A stretch of DNA of 64,000 nucleotides from Polynucleobacter sp. UK-Gri1-W3 (GCF_018881595.1 NZ_JACVQA010000008.1:437453-501452), one strand, 5' to 3'; positions 39,769 to 48,540 are shown, numbered from the stretch's first letter. Numbers and translations are program-made. The notes: generated from the sequence alone by a model not told the origin.

Positions 39769-41247
39769 TTATTGGGTTTGTCGGCTTAATTTCGCTTGAG
39801 TTTTAGATTCAGATTTAGACTGAAGATAAGATCCACCTGAGGCCTGAACGAGCACCACATTGGCAGTTAACATTTTGGATTTGGCATCTGCATAGTTTTG
39901 CCCCTGCAACAGATAAGCCTGCTCTGCAGTTAAAGACGCTTCTTTGGAGGCGATGCCAACCTCGCTTCTACTACGCGTAATTTCAAAATTTCTTCTGGCG
40001 CTTATCTCGGCATTAGCGAAGCCCTCATAATTAGCCTGTGTATTCTTCACGGATCCAATGCTATCGGCAACCTCACGCAAAGCTTGTGCAAGCTGCTCCT
40101 GATATGAGGCAATTGCTTGGTTTCGATTCGCTTCTTTGCCAGTTACGTTAGCATCAATTACGCCGCCATCAAAGATTGGCAGATTTATCGCAGGGCCGAT
40201 ACTAAATTGCTGACTTCTGCTAGAAAAAAGTTGGGATAAGCCAAATGATTGAACTCCGATGAAGCCCACAAGATTCACGTCCGGCAAGTACTCTAACTTT
40301 GCACCTTCTAGCTGTAGCTTTGCTACATCAATCTGACTTAACAATGCCTGTAAATCAGGCCTGCGCTCCAATAGATCGGATGGGATAACTTCGGGGAGAC
40401 TAAGATTGTTTGCCTGAATAGAGGGGGCCTTGAGCGATTCGCCCCAGGTTGGGCCCTCTTGAACCAAAGCAGCAAGTTGATGCTGCATCATCTTCACACT
40501 CAAATTAGACTGATTTAAATTAGCCTGAGCGGACTCTAGCTCTACTTTGCGTTGATTTACTATCAACGCATCAACTAGACCTGCGTGTTGACGGTCAATG
40601 GCAATGCGCAGTAAATTCTTTCTGACCTCAAGCTCCCTCGCATAAAGTGCTCGAGCCTGAACCATATGGTCATAGTCAAAATAAACGCGCACAATCGTTG
40701 TCGAGAGAAGAAGTTCTGAGGCTTTGTAATTTGCTTGAGCAACAAGCACCTGATTCTTGGCGGCATCAAAATACTTCTTTTGCTTTCCCCAAATATCCAG
40801 AGACCAACTCAGCGAAGCATTGGCTAGTCCGTATCCAGTGTAAATAGGCATGCCAGGCACAAAAATATAATTTTGTGAAAGTTGTTGTCGATCAACCTGA
40901 CCTCCAACACTTACCTGAGGAATAAATGCCGCCCTTTCACTTTCTAACATCGCTTGGGCTGCCGCTATCCTTGCGCCTGAAGTATCTAAACTAGGAGACT
41001 GCTTAAGCCCCAGTTGAATTAATCGATTTAACTGCGGATCACCGAATGCCGTCCACCACGCATCTTCAATAGGATTGGCGCTGCTGTTATTGATATTGTC
41101 CTGTAAAGCTAGCTTTGGCTCAAGCACGTCAATAGGTTTCACTATTTGCTCAGGTAAAGCCTGTCTAGGAAAAAAGGCACAAGCCGACAGGAGCGAGCCT
41201 ATAGATGTCATTAGGACTAAGCTAAACGCCCAACGTAAGCACCTCAT
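39769..41247 (-). CDS. outer-membrane efflux lipoprotein (NodT/OprM family)
   Basis: 492 residues with a lipoprotein signal peptide (lipobox LLSAC, Cys about residue 23). Two OEP repeats of alpha-helical hairpins are present (INNSSANPIEDAWWTAFGDPQL at the start; DLLERRPDLQALLSQIDVAKL in the middle, a hallmark). It forms the outer-membrane duct of the tripartite pump. Its start overlaps the marR stop by 4 bases, indicating coupling. Confidence 0.93.
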   Translation of the reverse strand: MRCLRWAFSLVLMTSIGSLLSACAFFPRQALPEQIVKPIDVLEPKLALQDNINNSSANPIEDAWWTAFGDPQLNRLIQLGLKQSPSLDTSGARIAAAQAMLESERAAFIPQVSVGGQVDRQQLSQNYIFVPGMPIYTGYGLANASLSWSLDIWGKQKKYFDAAKNQVLVAQANYKASELLLSTTIVRVYFDYDHMVQARALYARELEVRKNLLRIAIDRQHAGLVDALIVNQRKVELESAQANLNQSNLSVKMMQHQLAALVQEGPTWGESLKAPSIQANNLSLPEVIPSDLLERRPDLQALLSQIDVAKLQLEGAKLEYLPDVNLVGFIGVQSFGLSQLFSSRSQQFSIGPAINLPIFDGGVIDANVTGKEANRNQAIASYQEQLAQALREVADSIGSVKNTQANYEGFANAEISARRNFEITRSRSEVGIASKEASLTAEQAYLLQGQNYADAKSKMLTANVVLVQASGGSYLQSKSESKTQAKLSRQTQ

Positions 41248-41732
41248 GAGCTCACCTCAAGTTGCTGTAAATTATTTTTTTCAATTCGCAATAAGAAATC
41301 GCGCAATTGCTCAAATTCTTTTTGCGTGAAACCATTCAATGACTGATTCAATAGATTGCACCATAGCGGTGGAATCGATATTGCAGCCTTCTTTCCGGCA
41401 GCAGTGAGAGATACGCCAATTACCCGACCGTCCTTTTTGGAAGGCATTTTTTGTATGAGTTTCATCTTTTCTAGCTTTTGCACCACGCGCACAGTTGCTG
41501 CAGCATTAACTCCCAACGCTTGCGATACGGAAGAAATCGTAGCTGCTTCAGAATGTGAAACGAGGAGCAACACGCTCATCTGCGCTGCGGTAATCCCAAG
41601 ATCGGCCAGCTTCAAATCACCTAGGCGTTGATAGCTTGATTTATTACGCAACATCAAATATGCAACACTGCCCTGCGGGAAGTAATTATCTGGGGTATAG
41701 AAAGATGATGGCGCAGGGCTGGTGTTTTTCAT
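41244..41732 (-). CDS. MarR-family regulator of the efflux operon
   Basis: 162 residues. Winged helix-turn-helix: LADLGITAAQMSVLLLVSH, then SVSQALGVNAAATVRVVQKLEKMKLI with the wing SKKDGRVIGVSLTAAGKKA. It is first in the operon and lies 7 bases downstream of a perfect 14-base palindrome, so autorepression and control of the pump are likely. Confidence 0.9.
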   Translation of the reverse strand: MKNTSPAPSSFYTPDNYFPQGSVAYLMLRNKSSYQRLGDLKLADLGITAAQMSVLLLVSHSEAATISSVSQALGVNAAATVRVVQKLEKMKLIQKMPSKKDGRVIGVSLTAAGKKAAISIPPLWCNLLNQSLNGFTQKEFEQLRDFLLRIEKNNLQQLEVSS

Positions 41733-41739
41733 AAAACTA

Positions 41740-41753
41740 ATTGACTAGTCAAT
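41740..41753. promoter_or_regulatory. MarR operator candidate
   Basis: Perfect palindrome ATTGACTAGTCAAT immediately upstream of the marR start codon. MarR proteins usually bind 14-18-base palindromes of this TTGAC-type close to their own start. Confidence 0.7.
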
Positions 41754-41881
41754 GAATTTTATAACACAAGAGCTTATTTTGCCCCGTGCGGCTCCACCGC
41801 AATCAAGAAGAGCCTAATGAGGGTAAAACCCTTAATTAGGGTGAATTAGGAAGATTTTGCTCAAATTAAGGAAACGGCTAA

Positions 41882-42448
41882 CTAGGAGTAGTCTGCAAGA
41901 GACTGACTCAAAGCTGCCAAAAAAAGCTCTTGGCCGTGATGAACTTTTGCCTGCCAGTCTTCCCCAGAGTCTTCATTAGCCTCATCCGTAATGTATTTAA
42001 ATGACTGCCAAGGTATTTGATGCTCATATGCGATTGCAGCAATGGCAAACAACTCCATATCTACTACATCCACACCTTGGCTATGCAACCAAGAATCATA
42101 AGAGGTCACAAAGCTATCCCCAGAGCCGCACAGAAAATTCCCCGTAGAAAGATATTCTTGTGGACGGGCGCAAAAAGGAGTGCTGCCGCGTGGCGCCAAT
42201 GGCTCAGCATCCATATCGCGCTGGATAACTTTACCTATCTCCAATAAGCCGTTCAATTCCGACTTGATTTTTCCTGCGGTACCAAAGTTCAATATTCTCT
42301 TTGGTGAGTATTGGTGTATTGCTTTGATGCAAGTCATGGCAGCATTAATTTTTCCAACACCCGAATACACAATCTCTACACCTCTTGGGAGGGACTCACG
42401 CTTGAGCTCGGACTCTAATGCGGTAATAATGAGGAGTTCTGTTTTCAT
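41882..42448 (-). CDS. 5'-methylthioadenosine/S-adenosylhomocysteine nucleosidase-like protein
   Basis: 188 residues from ATG 42448 (MKTELLIITALESEL); an upstream in-frame start overlaps the divergent apt gene. Phosphorylase-superfamily fold: GVGKINAA, NFGTAGKI, the DVVDMELFAIAAIA block whose Met-Glu binds ribose, and YITDEANE with the catalytic Asp position. It is shorter than E. coli Pfs (232), lacking part of the N-terminal and central loops, so the exact substrate is uncertain. Release of adenine would suit the divergent adenine phosphoribosyltransferase. Confidence 0.75.
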   Translation of the reverse strand: MKTELLIITALESELKRESLPRGVEIVYSGVGKINAAMTCIKAIHQYSPKRILNFGTAGKIKSELNGLLEIGKVIQRDMDAEPLAPRGSTPFCARPQEYLSTGNFLCGSGDSFVTSYDSWLHSQGVDVVDMELFAIAAIAYEHQIPWQSFKYITDEANEDSGEDWQAKVHHGQELFLAALSQSLADYS

Positions 42449-42459
42449 ATTGGCTAGTA

Positions 42460-42978
42460 ATGAATTTATTAGATTATCTACCCGGAGTTCCAGATTTTCC
42501 AAAGCCCGGTGTTTTATTTAGGGATATCTCCCCACTATTAGCCAATCCAGCTGCCTTTAAAGAGGCTATACATCAGCTTAATGAAATTGCTCAGCAGTTT
42601 GATTACACCCATATTCTAGGGATTGAATCTCGTGGCTTTATCTTTGGCTCCGCTCTAGCTCACCATGCACATAAAGGTTTGGCACTGGCCAGAAAACCGA
42701 ACAAATTGCCATTGGCTAGCCATCGTGAGGCTTATGGTCTGGAATACGGCAGTGACTGTTTAGAGATTCAACAATCCGCTCTACCAAAAGACGCCAAAAT
42801 ATTGCTATTAGATGACGTATTGGCTACAGGGGGGACGTTAGTTGCTGCCGATAAATTAATACGTAGCGCTGGATTTGCTGTCAGTGGCGCAATCACCCTG
42901 CTGGAAATTACTTTCCTAAACGGCAGTGAACTCTTAAATCAATCCGGCATACGCCATCAATCTGCATTGAGAAGTTAG
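42460..42978 (+). CDS. apt: adenine phosphoribosyltransferase
   Basis: 172 residues. DFPKPGVLFRDISPLL and GIESRGFIFGSALAH are Apt signatures, ARKPNKLP is the flexible-loop region and LLLDDVLATGGTL is the PRPP-binding motif. It converts adenine and PRPP to AMP. The N-terminus starts about 13 residues later than in E. coli Apt; no in-frame ATG or GTG exists upstream before a stop. Only 11 bases separate its start from that of the divergent nucleosidase. Its 3' end overlaps the next minus-strand gene by 4 bases. Confidence 0.92.
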   Translation: MNLLDYLPGVPDFPKPGVLFRDISPLLANPAAFKEAIHQLNEIAQQFDYTHILGIESRGFIFGSALAHHAHKGLALARKPNKLPLASHREAYGLEYGSDCLEIQQSALPKDAKILLLDDVLATGGTLVAADKLIRSAGFAVSGAITLLEITFLNGSELLNQSGIRHQSALRS

Positions 42979-43256
42979 AGTATCTTTCTAGTAGCCTTAA
43001 TTACTTTCATAGCACCCCAACCCACTGCTAGAGCCTTACTTGCAAGCTTAGGCTTATAGTGCGCTAGCGCTGCAAATGCGCTAGTCCATAAGAACGGGTT
43101 GCTCCTTAAGAAACTCACAGCATCAAGGCCTTTATCAGCCCAGGAGAGCGGCTTTTCCCAAGTCTCAAAATGTTCAGCAAACTCCTTACGCTCTAGACTC
43201 GCCTGAATCATGAGTTCGCGCTGATGGCGCTCTAAAGCATTTAAATGCTCAGTCAT
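42975..43256 (-). CDS. YqjK-like membrane-associated protein
   Basis: 93 residues. A charged helical N-terminal half (ERHQRELMIQASLERKEFAEHFETWEK) is followed by a hydrophobic segment (PFLWTSAFAALAHY) and a basic tail ending IKATRKIL. Size and position after the YqjE and DUF883 genes match the YqjK-like protein of the yqjDEK-type cluster. The function is unknown. It starts on the last base of the YqjE-like stop. Confidence 0.7.
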   Translation of the reverse strand: MTEHLNALERHQRELMIQASLERKEFAEHFETWEKPLSWADKGLDAVSFLRSNPFLWTSAFAALAHYKPKLASKALAVGWGAMKVIKATRKIL

Positions 43257-43621
43257 TATGAGAGTGCTTCACGATCTTTTGCTAACTCAGTTATGGAAGC
43301 TTCAAATAGTCTAGGCATTTTGCGCAGCGATTGAGTGATCAGCAGAGCCAAAATCAAGCCTACAGACAAAAAGACTCCGGTCAACAAACCCAAGGCCAGC
43401 ATTCGATCAGTCTCCCAGCTGTAGATCACGATGAGTAATGCCAACATCACCAGACCAAAGAACAAGAAGAATAGTGCACTGATGATCATCACCAGCAAGC
43501 AGATGAATTTACTTCTAGCAATTTGTACATCAAGCGATAACAGCTCTAAGCGCGTTTGGGCTATCGATGCTCCAGTAGAAGCCAAGCCTTTGATGGAGGA
43601 AAGTAAATTTTCTTGAGACAT
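43256..43621 (-). CDS. YqjE-family (phage holin superfamily III-like) membrane protein
   Basis: 121 residues with two strong TM helices (FICLLVMIISALFFLFFGLVMLALLIVIYSW and MLALGLLTGVFLSVGLILALLIT). The N-terminus SSIKGLASTGASIAQTRLELLSLDVQ is typical of YqjE. No lysis genes surround it, so the holin label only reflects family naming. It is flanked by a DUF883 gene (upstream) and a YqjK-like gene. Confidence 0.82.
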   Translation of the reverse strand: MSQENLLSSIKGLASTGASIAQTRLELLSLDVQIARSKFICLLVMIISALFFLFFGLVMLALLIVIYSWETDRMLALGLLTGVFLSVGLILALLITQSLRKMPRLFEASITELAKDREALS

Positions 43622-43627
43622 GTTGAC

Positions 43628-43969
43628 CTAGCGACGTCCTATAAACAAGCCGATCAGCAAACCTAGGCCAGCAGCAACGCCAACGGCCTCCCAAGGATTG
43701 CGATGAACAAAATCATCTGTACCCTCAGCAGCTACCTTTGCTTTATCAAGGAGTTTGCCCTCGACACCTGAGAGGCTTTCTTTGGCGCCCGCAAGAGTCT
43801 CTAATGCTTTATTGCGAATGGATGTAACAGCAGCACCTGGATGGTCTTCTGTTGCCTTAATCAAAGCCTCGGCATCAGCCATCAAGGCTTTAAATTCACC
43901 AATGAGGCTTTCTGCACCGGCTGGCTTGTCGTCATGTAAATCTGAATGGTCTAGTTTCTTTGCAGTCAT
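43628..43969 (-). CDS. DUF883 protein, ElaB/YqjD-like
   Basis: 113 residues. A helical, charged body (residues about 18-85) is followed by the C-terminal anchor NPWEAVGVAAGLGLLIGLFIGRR, the DUF883 signature. E. coli YqjD and ElaB are inner-membrane proteins that bind ribosomes in stationary phase. It is first of three genes with gaps of 6 and 0 bases. Confidence 0.87.
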   Translation of the reverse strand: MTAKKLDHSDLHDDKPAGAESLIGEFKALMADAEALIKATEDHPGAAVTSIRNKALETLAGAKESLSGVEGKLLDKAKVAAEGTDDFVHRNPWEAVGVAAGLGLLIGLFIGRR

Positions 43970-44017
43970 ATCGATATACCCCTATTTGATAAGGCATTAA
44001 GTACTAACAATCCTATT

Positions 44018-44479
44018 CTAAGCGCTTCTAGCCTGCGATCCCAGCAATAAAATTGTCATGCCAGCATTGCCTTCTTTAAAGCGCTTGAGATAGTGCTTTA
44101 ATCCGGGACGGCGCCTTAATAAGGCGTGATAGGCCGCACTGCCGTAAGCGACATCTTCGCCAAAATGATATTCATCAACACGGTCAGAATAGCGGTTATT
44201 TTCTAGCGCATCGTGAATAGCCCATTTGATTCGACCACCCTCACCACTTGAGCCATAGCCATGTATCAGCACAATAGCTTTAACTCCTACCTCCAATGAT
44301 TTTCGTAGATAGTCCGTTAGCCGATCCAAGGCCTCTTCAACGTATGGTCCATCCTGCTTTATATTGAGCTCAATCGTATCTGAGCTCAGAATCGGCAAAT
44401 GTTTAGAACCACAATGCGGACATTGATTGAACAATGCCCGCATATTTCCACATTCAGGACATTCAGCGTTATGTGCCAA
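44018..44479 (-). CDS. Smr-domain protein with N-terminal zinc ribbon
   Basis: 153 residues. The N-terminus has two CxxC-type pairs (CPECG and CPHCG, residues 8-24), a zinc ribbon. The Smr domain follows with LRKSLEVGVKAIVLIHGYGSSGEGGRIKWAI (the HGxG loop of the MutS2-type endonuclease domain). Smr proteins nick DNA or RNA, recently linked to ribosome rescue; which applies here cannot be read. Confidence 0.75.
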   Translation of the reverse strand: MAHNAECPECGNMRALFNQCPHCGSKHLPILSSDTIELNIKQDGPYVEEALDRLTDYLRKSLEVGVKAIVLIHGYGSSGEGGRIKWAIHDALENNRYSDRVDEYHFGEDVAYGSAAYHALLRRRPGLKHYLKRFKEGNAGMTILLLGSQARSA

Positions 44480-44502
44480 CTGATTAAATCGAACTGAACT
44501 CC

Positions 44503-44802
44503 TTAAGAGCAGTACTTTCCTTCTAAACTTCTTGTATCGGTTGTCTTATCGTCAACCATTAAGTTCAAGGTTTTTTGCGCTAGATCACGATTCTCTTGAG
44601 TCTTTAGGCTTGCATTAATCAAGCTTGATACATCCTTACGAATTGAAGTGTTGCCATAACGTAAGCCCTTTAAGGTAGACACTGCTTCAGCAGATATCTT
44701 GCACTGCTGATTTATCAACTCAGAAGAATCCGACGGCTGGGTATTTGCATAAGCAAATGCAGCAACGGAGATGGATACGGCTGCTAATAGAGTCTTTTTC
44801 AT
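44503..44802 (-). CDS. hypothetical secreted protein
   Basis: 99 residues with a signal peptide (KKTLLAAVSISVAAFAYA) cleaved before NTQPS. The mature protein has two cysteines (INQQCKIS and the last-but-one residue) that could pair. No family is recognised. It follows a 59-codon HTH gene by a single base gap on the same strand. Confidence 0.65.
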   Translation of the reverse strand: MKKTLLAAVSISVAAFAYANTQPSDSSELINQQCKISAEAVSTLKGLRYGNTSIRKDVSSLINASLKTQENRDLAQKTLNLMVDDKTTDTRSLEGKYCS

Positions 44803-44803
44803 C

Positions 44804-44983
44804 TTAATTCCTTATTTTGTGACCACACGTTGGACAACATCCCACTTCTTTCGCCTTTGTCTTTCTGAGGGCGGCATACACACTGGATTCTGAAATCTGC
44901 ATCTTTCTGGCTGCTTGAGCAGCAGTCATGCCCTTCCCTACCCAGTCCAAGGCTTGATGTGTTTTTGGTATCTGTCTCTTCAT
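44804..44983 (-). CDS. small HTH protein with Cys/His tail
   Basis: 59 residues, starting MKRQIPKTHQALDWVGKG and with GGGAG placed 5-6 bases before the ATG. Residues 19-42 (MTAAQAARKMQISESSVYAALR) form a helix-turn-helix like those of transposase/Hin-type resolvase or sigma-4 domains. The tail has CCPTCGH, a possible zinc knuckle. Its stop is one base before the start region of the next gene. It may be a DNA-binding regulator or the remnant of a larger recombinase. Confidence 0.65.
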   Translation of the reverse strand: MKRQIPKTHQALDWVGKGMTAAQAARKMQISESSVYAALRKTKAKEVGCCPTCGHKIRN

Positions 44984-45015
44984 TTCATCTCCCAGTCACA
45001 TGACTTTAACACAAT

Positions 45016-45046
45016 TTGTGAAGTTGTGAAGTTGTGAAGTTGTGAA
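45016..45046. repeat. tandem octamer TTGTGAAG, nearly four copies
   Basis: TTGTGAAG is repeated three times in full from 45016 and a fourth time for 7 bases. It lies in the 247-base gap between the HTH gene and the Bug operon. Being 8 bp long it could change copy number by slippage, and it sits about 190 bases before the operon start. Confidence 0.85.
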
Positions 45047-45230
45047 TTATAGTAATTACCTAGTGAAATACCCTTAGTAATTGATTGCGTGAATAGGCAG
45101 ATGGATGCGGCGGCATTGGGGCATGTCGGCCGCTTTGGTGTTATAAATACTGAATAAATAAGAAACTGGGGCTTATAAAGATCATCTTTATTAAGATCGT
45201 TTTGGGCACCCTACAAATTGAAGGAGATCT

Positions 45231-46223
45231 ATGTCTTTGCATTTCATGCCTAAAAAAGGCTTGCTAGCTATTTTTGCGACCGTCATCACGGCCATTTCAA
45301 CCCCAACATTGGCGCAAACAACGCCAACATGGCCTACTAAGCCAATCAAGATAATTGTTGGCTATTCTGCTGGTGGTGCAACTGATGTATTGACCCGCCT
45401 GGTATCGGTTGGCATGGGTAACACATTGGGCCAATCTATCGTGGTAGAGAATCGTCCTGGCGCCAATAGCAACGTAGGCGCTGAAATTGTGGCCCGCTCT
45501 CCTGCTGATGGTTACACCCTGTATGCATTTTCGATTGCAAATACGATCAACGCTACTCTCTATCCAAATCTTAGCTATGACCCTATTAAGGATTTTGAGC
45601 CGATTGGCATGATTGCCAAGATTCCAAATATTTTGGTGGTTAATCCAAGCCTTCCTGTAAAGACCGTGGCAGAGTATGTGCGCTACGCGAAGGATTCAAA
45701 AGATGGTGTTACATTTGCCTCATCAGGTAGCGGCTCATCTATTCACCTATCGGGCGAAATGTTTAAGATGCAGACCAAAATCCAAATGCTGCATATCCCA
45801 TATAAAGGTAGCGCTCCTGCCGTAACAGATTTACTCGGCGGCCAAGTGGAGTCGATGTTTGATAATGCTCCTTCAGCCCTGCCCCATATTAAAGCCGGCA
45901 AGCTACGTCCGATAGCAGTTACTAGTGCTCAACGCTCTCCATTTCTGCCAGACGTACCTACCATTGCTGAATCAGGCTATCCAGGTTTTGACGTCCAGTC
46001 TTGGTTTGCTTTGGTTGCTCCAGCTGGAACCCCAAAATCGATCATCACGCAATTAAATGCTGCCTTGAATAAAGCGCTCAACTCACCTGAAGTGCGTCAG
46101 CGTATGCAGGAGTTAGCTGCGACACCAGAGCCTGGCACCCCAGAAAAGATGGCGGCATTTGAAGCGGTTGAAGTAAAGCGCTGGCGTGAAGTTGTCAAAG
46201 CATCTGGCGCAAAGGCTGAATAA
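45231..46223 (+). CDS. Bug-family (tripartite tricarboxylate transporter) periplasmic binding protein
   Basis: 330 residues with a signal peptide (GLLAIFATVITAISTPTLA) cleaved before QTTPT. WPTKPIKIIVGYSAGGATDVLTR is the Bug N-terminal signature and VVENRPGANSNVGAEIVA follows. GAAGGAG stands 7 bases before the ATG. Bug proteins bind carboxylates; membrane subunits TctA/TctB are not nearby, as is common for orphan Bugs in Burkholderiales. Six bases before the CoA ligase gene, so it is first of a five-gene operon and may sense or deliver its substrate. Confidence 0.9.
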   Translation: MSLHFMPKKGLLAIFATVITAISTPTLAQTTPTWPTKPIKIIVGYSAGGATDVLTRLVSVGMGNTLGQSIVVENRPGANSNVGAEIVARSPADGYTLYAFSIANTINATLYPNLSYDPIKDFEPIGMIAKIPNILVVNPSLPVKTVAEYVRYAKDSKDGVTFASSGSGSSIHLSGEMFKMQTKIQMLHIPYKGSAPAVTDLLGGQVESMFDNAPSALPHIKAGKLRPIAVTSAQRSPFLPDVPTIAESGYPGFDVQSWFALVAPAGTPKSIITQLNAALNKALNSPEVRQRMQELAATPEPGTPEKMAAFEAVEVKRWREVVKASGAKAE

Positions 46224-46229
46224 TTACAT

Positions 46230-47738
46230 ATGTTCCCGATTGATTTTTTTTGGCGAGCAGCGCAACGTTGGCCTGATCGCATTGCTATTGATACGCCACA
46301 AGGTCCTATTCACTATGTAACCTTAGCGAATCGTGTAAAGGCGCTTTCAGCTGTGCTTACTGCATTAGATCCAACACTGCAGAGTCGCGTTGCTATTTGT
46401 GCAGGTAATAGCGCTGATCACATTACTGCTCTACTGGCTATTTTGGCTTGTGGCAAGGTATGGGTTCCACTCAATCCTAAAAGTACTCATCCCGAGATCC
46501 AACGCATTATTAAAGTCACAGAGCCTTCAATTGTGATTTTGGATGCTACTAACCAAGATCTGCTCAAAGGCGCTCCGGGTTCATGGATTTATACCGGCAC
46601 CGACTCAGATGCATCTAACCGCAGCATGGCTGAATTAATTCATCTGCATGAGGATGCACCGCAACCTTCTTTTGAATTACCCTTAGATTCAATACAGGCC
46701 ATCAAATTTACCGGTGGTACCACTGGCGCTCCTAAAGGTGTGATGCAGCCCTATCGCGCCTGGATGGCTAATATCGGCAATCAAATTCAGGTATGGGGAT
46801 TTAATGAACATGAGCGCTATGTTGTGGCAGCACCAATTACCCATGGAACTTCTACTTATATCGTTCCGATCTTGGCGCAAGGTGGATGCCATGTGATTTT
46901 GGATGGCGCTGGTGCTGAAGTAGTGAGAACTGCTTTTCGTGAGCGTCGCGGCACTGTTTGCTTCATGCCACCAACGCTGGTTTACATGTTGATGGCATTG
47001 CCCAATGCATCCAGGGATGATTATCCAAAACTGCGTAGACTCATTTATGGCGGCGCTCCTATGCCTCCAGAACAAGTGCGTAAGGTACGTGATTTCTTTG
47101 GCCCCGTATTAGGAACCACTTATGGTCAAACTGAAGCACCACAAATTTTGACAGTGATGCGTCCAGAGGATTTTGAAGATCCAAATAACTGGGCAGCAGT
47201 TGGTAGACCTACTTGGTTTAGTGATGTGGCCATCATGTCTCCAGAAGGGAAGCTATTACCAACTGGTGAAATCGGTGAAGTGGTTGCCCGCGGCGATCTT
47301 CTCATGAATGGCTACTGGCGCATGCCTGAGAAAACAGCTGAAACGATTATTGATGGCTGGCTTCATACAGGCGATCGTGGATTAATTGATGAGCGTGGAT
47401 TTTTATATCTTAAGGATCGCCTGAAAGATATCGTGATCACAGGCGGCTTTAATGTCTATCCAGTTGATGTTGAAAATGCTTTAAGTCAGCACCCTGCCGT
47501 TCATGAGTGTCTTGTCTTTGGTCTGCCCGATGAAAAATGGGGTGAAACTGTTCAAGCTGCAGTGCAATTACACCCCGGCAAGCAGGCCGATGAAGCAGAA
47601 CTCATTGCCTTTGTGCGAAATCTCCTGGGTCCTGTACAAACACCAAAACACGTTCACTTTTATGAGAGCTTGCCTCGCTCTAATGTTGGTAAGTTACTTA
47701 AGAGTGCTGTGATTCAAAAACTTCAATCTCCCACTTAA
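46230..47738 (+). CDS. AMP-forming acyl-CoA synthetase
   Basis: 502 residues. P-loop-like motif KFTGGTTGAPKG (159-170), the TYGQTEAP block, the hinge GDRGLIDERGFLYLKDRLKDIVITGGFNVYP (A8), and the catalytic lysine in SNVGKLLK near the end. Substrate unclear; the neighbours suggest a carboxylic acid that is later cleaved as a CoA ester. Second gene of the operon. Confidence 0.9.
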   Translation: MFPIDFFWRAAQRWPDRIAIDTPQGPIHYVTLANRVKALSAVLTALDPTLQSRVAICAGNSADHITALLAILACGKVWVPLNPKSTHPEIQRIIKVTEPSIVILDATNQDLLKGAPGSWIYTGTDSDASNRSMAELIHLHEDAPQPSFELPLDSIQAIKFTGGTTGAPKGVMQPYRAWMANIGNQIQVWGFNEHERYVVAAPITHGTSTYIVPILAQGGCHVILDGAGAEVVRTAFRERRGTVCFMPPTLVYMLMALPNASRDDYPKLRRLIYGGAPMPPEQVRKVRDFFGPVLGTTYGQTEAPQILTVMRPEDFEDPNNWAAVGRPTWFSDVAIMSPEGKLLPTGEIGEVVARGDLLMNGYWRMPEKTAETIIDGWLHTGDRGLIDERGFLYLKDRLKDIVITGGFNVYPVDVENALSQHPAVHECLVFGLPDEKWGETVQAAVQLHPGKQADEAELIAFVRNLLGPVQTPKHVHFYESLPRSNVGKLLKSAVIQKLQSPT

Positions 47739-47760
47739 ATAATATTCTGAATTTTCAACT

Positions 47761-48540
47761 ATGACAAGCAAGAAAACTCCTGTAACTAGCCTTTGTACAC
47801 ATACTCTCACTAGCCTGCATTACCGTGATGCGGATTTAGTGGAAGACTTGATGGGTAAAAAAACATTTACCGAAGTGATGTTGATGCAAATTCTGGGTAG
47901 AGAGCCCCGTGGTGTTGATATACGCATTACGGATGTCGTGCTGATTGTTTTAATGGAGCATGGTTTAACCCCTAGCGCGATTGCTACACGCTTAATCTAT
48001 ATGAGCGCCCCAGAAAATTTACAAGGCGCTGTATCTGCAGGCCTGTTGGCTGTTGGTAGTTCCTTTATTGGCACAATGGAAAACTGCTCCGCCTTGCTAG
48101 ATCGGATTATTGCCTCTAAAGACCAACATGCTGAAGCCCTTTTGATTGCGCGACATTACAAGAGCATAAAAGGCGCAGTGCCTGGCTTTGGTCATCACCT
48201 GCATAAGCCGCTAGATCCACGTGCTTACAAGCTATTAGACATGGGCCGGGCTGAGAAAGAACTTCAGGGTGACCATATTCGTGCGCTTGAGACTTTATCT
48301 AAGGCGGTGGATGAAGTTGCTGGCCGCCCTATCACCATCAACGCTACTGGTGCTGTTGCCGCCCTGCTTGGTGAAATCGGCATTCCCACTGCCGTGATGC
48401 GTGGCTTTGCTGTTATCTCGCGTTCAGCCGGCTTAGTGGCCCACATTGTTGAGGAGCAACAGAGCCCATCCGGCCGCTTTATTTGGGACACCATTGAACA
48501 TGCCATTCCGTTTGTGGATGGCGCTAATAAGATTGGTTAA
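47761..48540 (+). CDS. citryl-CoA lyase-like protein (citrate synthase superfamily)
   Basis: 259 residues, about the size of the catalytic half of citrate synthase-like lyases. Catalytic His motif GFGHHLHKPLDPRA (142-155) and NATGAVAALLGEIGIP near the C-terminus, where the second conserved catalytic segment lies. It should catalyse aldol-type cleavage of a citryl-CoA-like thioester into acetyl-CoA and a keto acid. Citryl-CoA itself is not certain; a related hydroxy-carboxyl-CoA is equally possible. It follows the CoA ligase by 22 bases, so the ligase could make its substrate. Confidence 0.8.
   Translation: MTSKKTPVTSLCTHTLTSLHYRDADLVEDLMGKKTFTEVMLMQILGREPRGVDIRITDVVLIVLMEHGLTPSAIATRLIYMSAPENLQGAVSAGLLAVGSSFIGTMENCSALLDRIIASKDQHAEALLIARHYKSIKGAVPGFGHHLHKPLDPRAYKLLDMGRAEKELQGDHIRALETLSKAVDEVAGRPITINATGAVAALLGEIGIPTAVMRGFAVISRSAGLVAHIVEEQQSPSGRFIWDTIEHAIPFVDGANKIG

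Noticed and set aside
43256..43621. Holin gene of a prophage
   Set aside because: It belongs to the YqjE family and sits in the normal YqjD/YqjE/YqjK context, without lysis or phage genes.
45016..45046. CRISPR array
   Set aside because: Units are 8 bases in direct contact, without spacers; no cas genes nearby.
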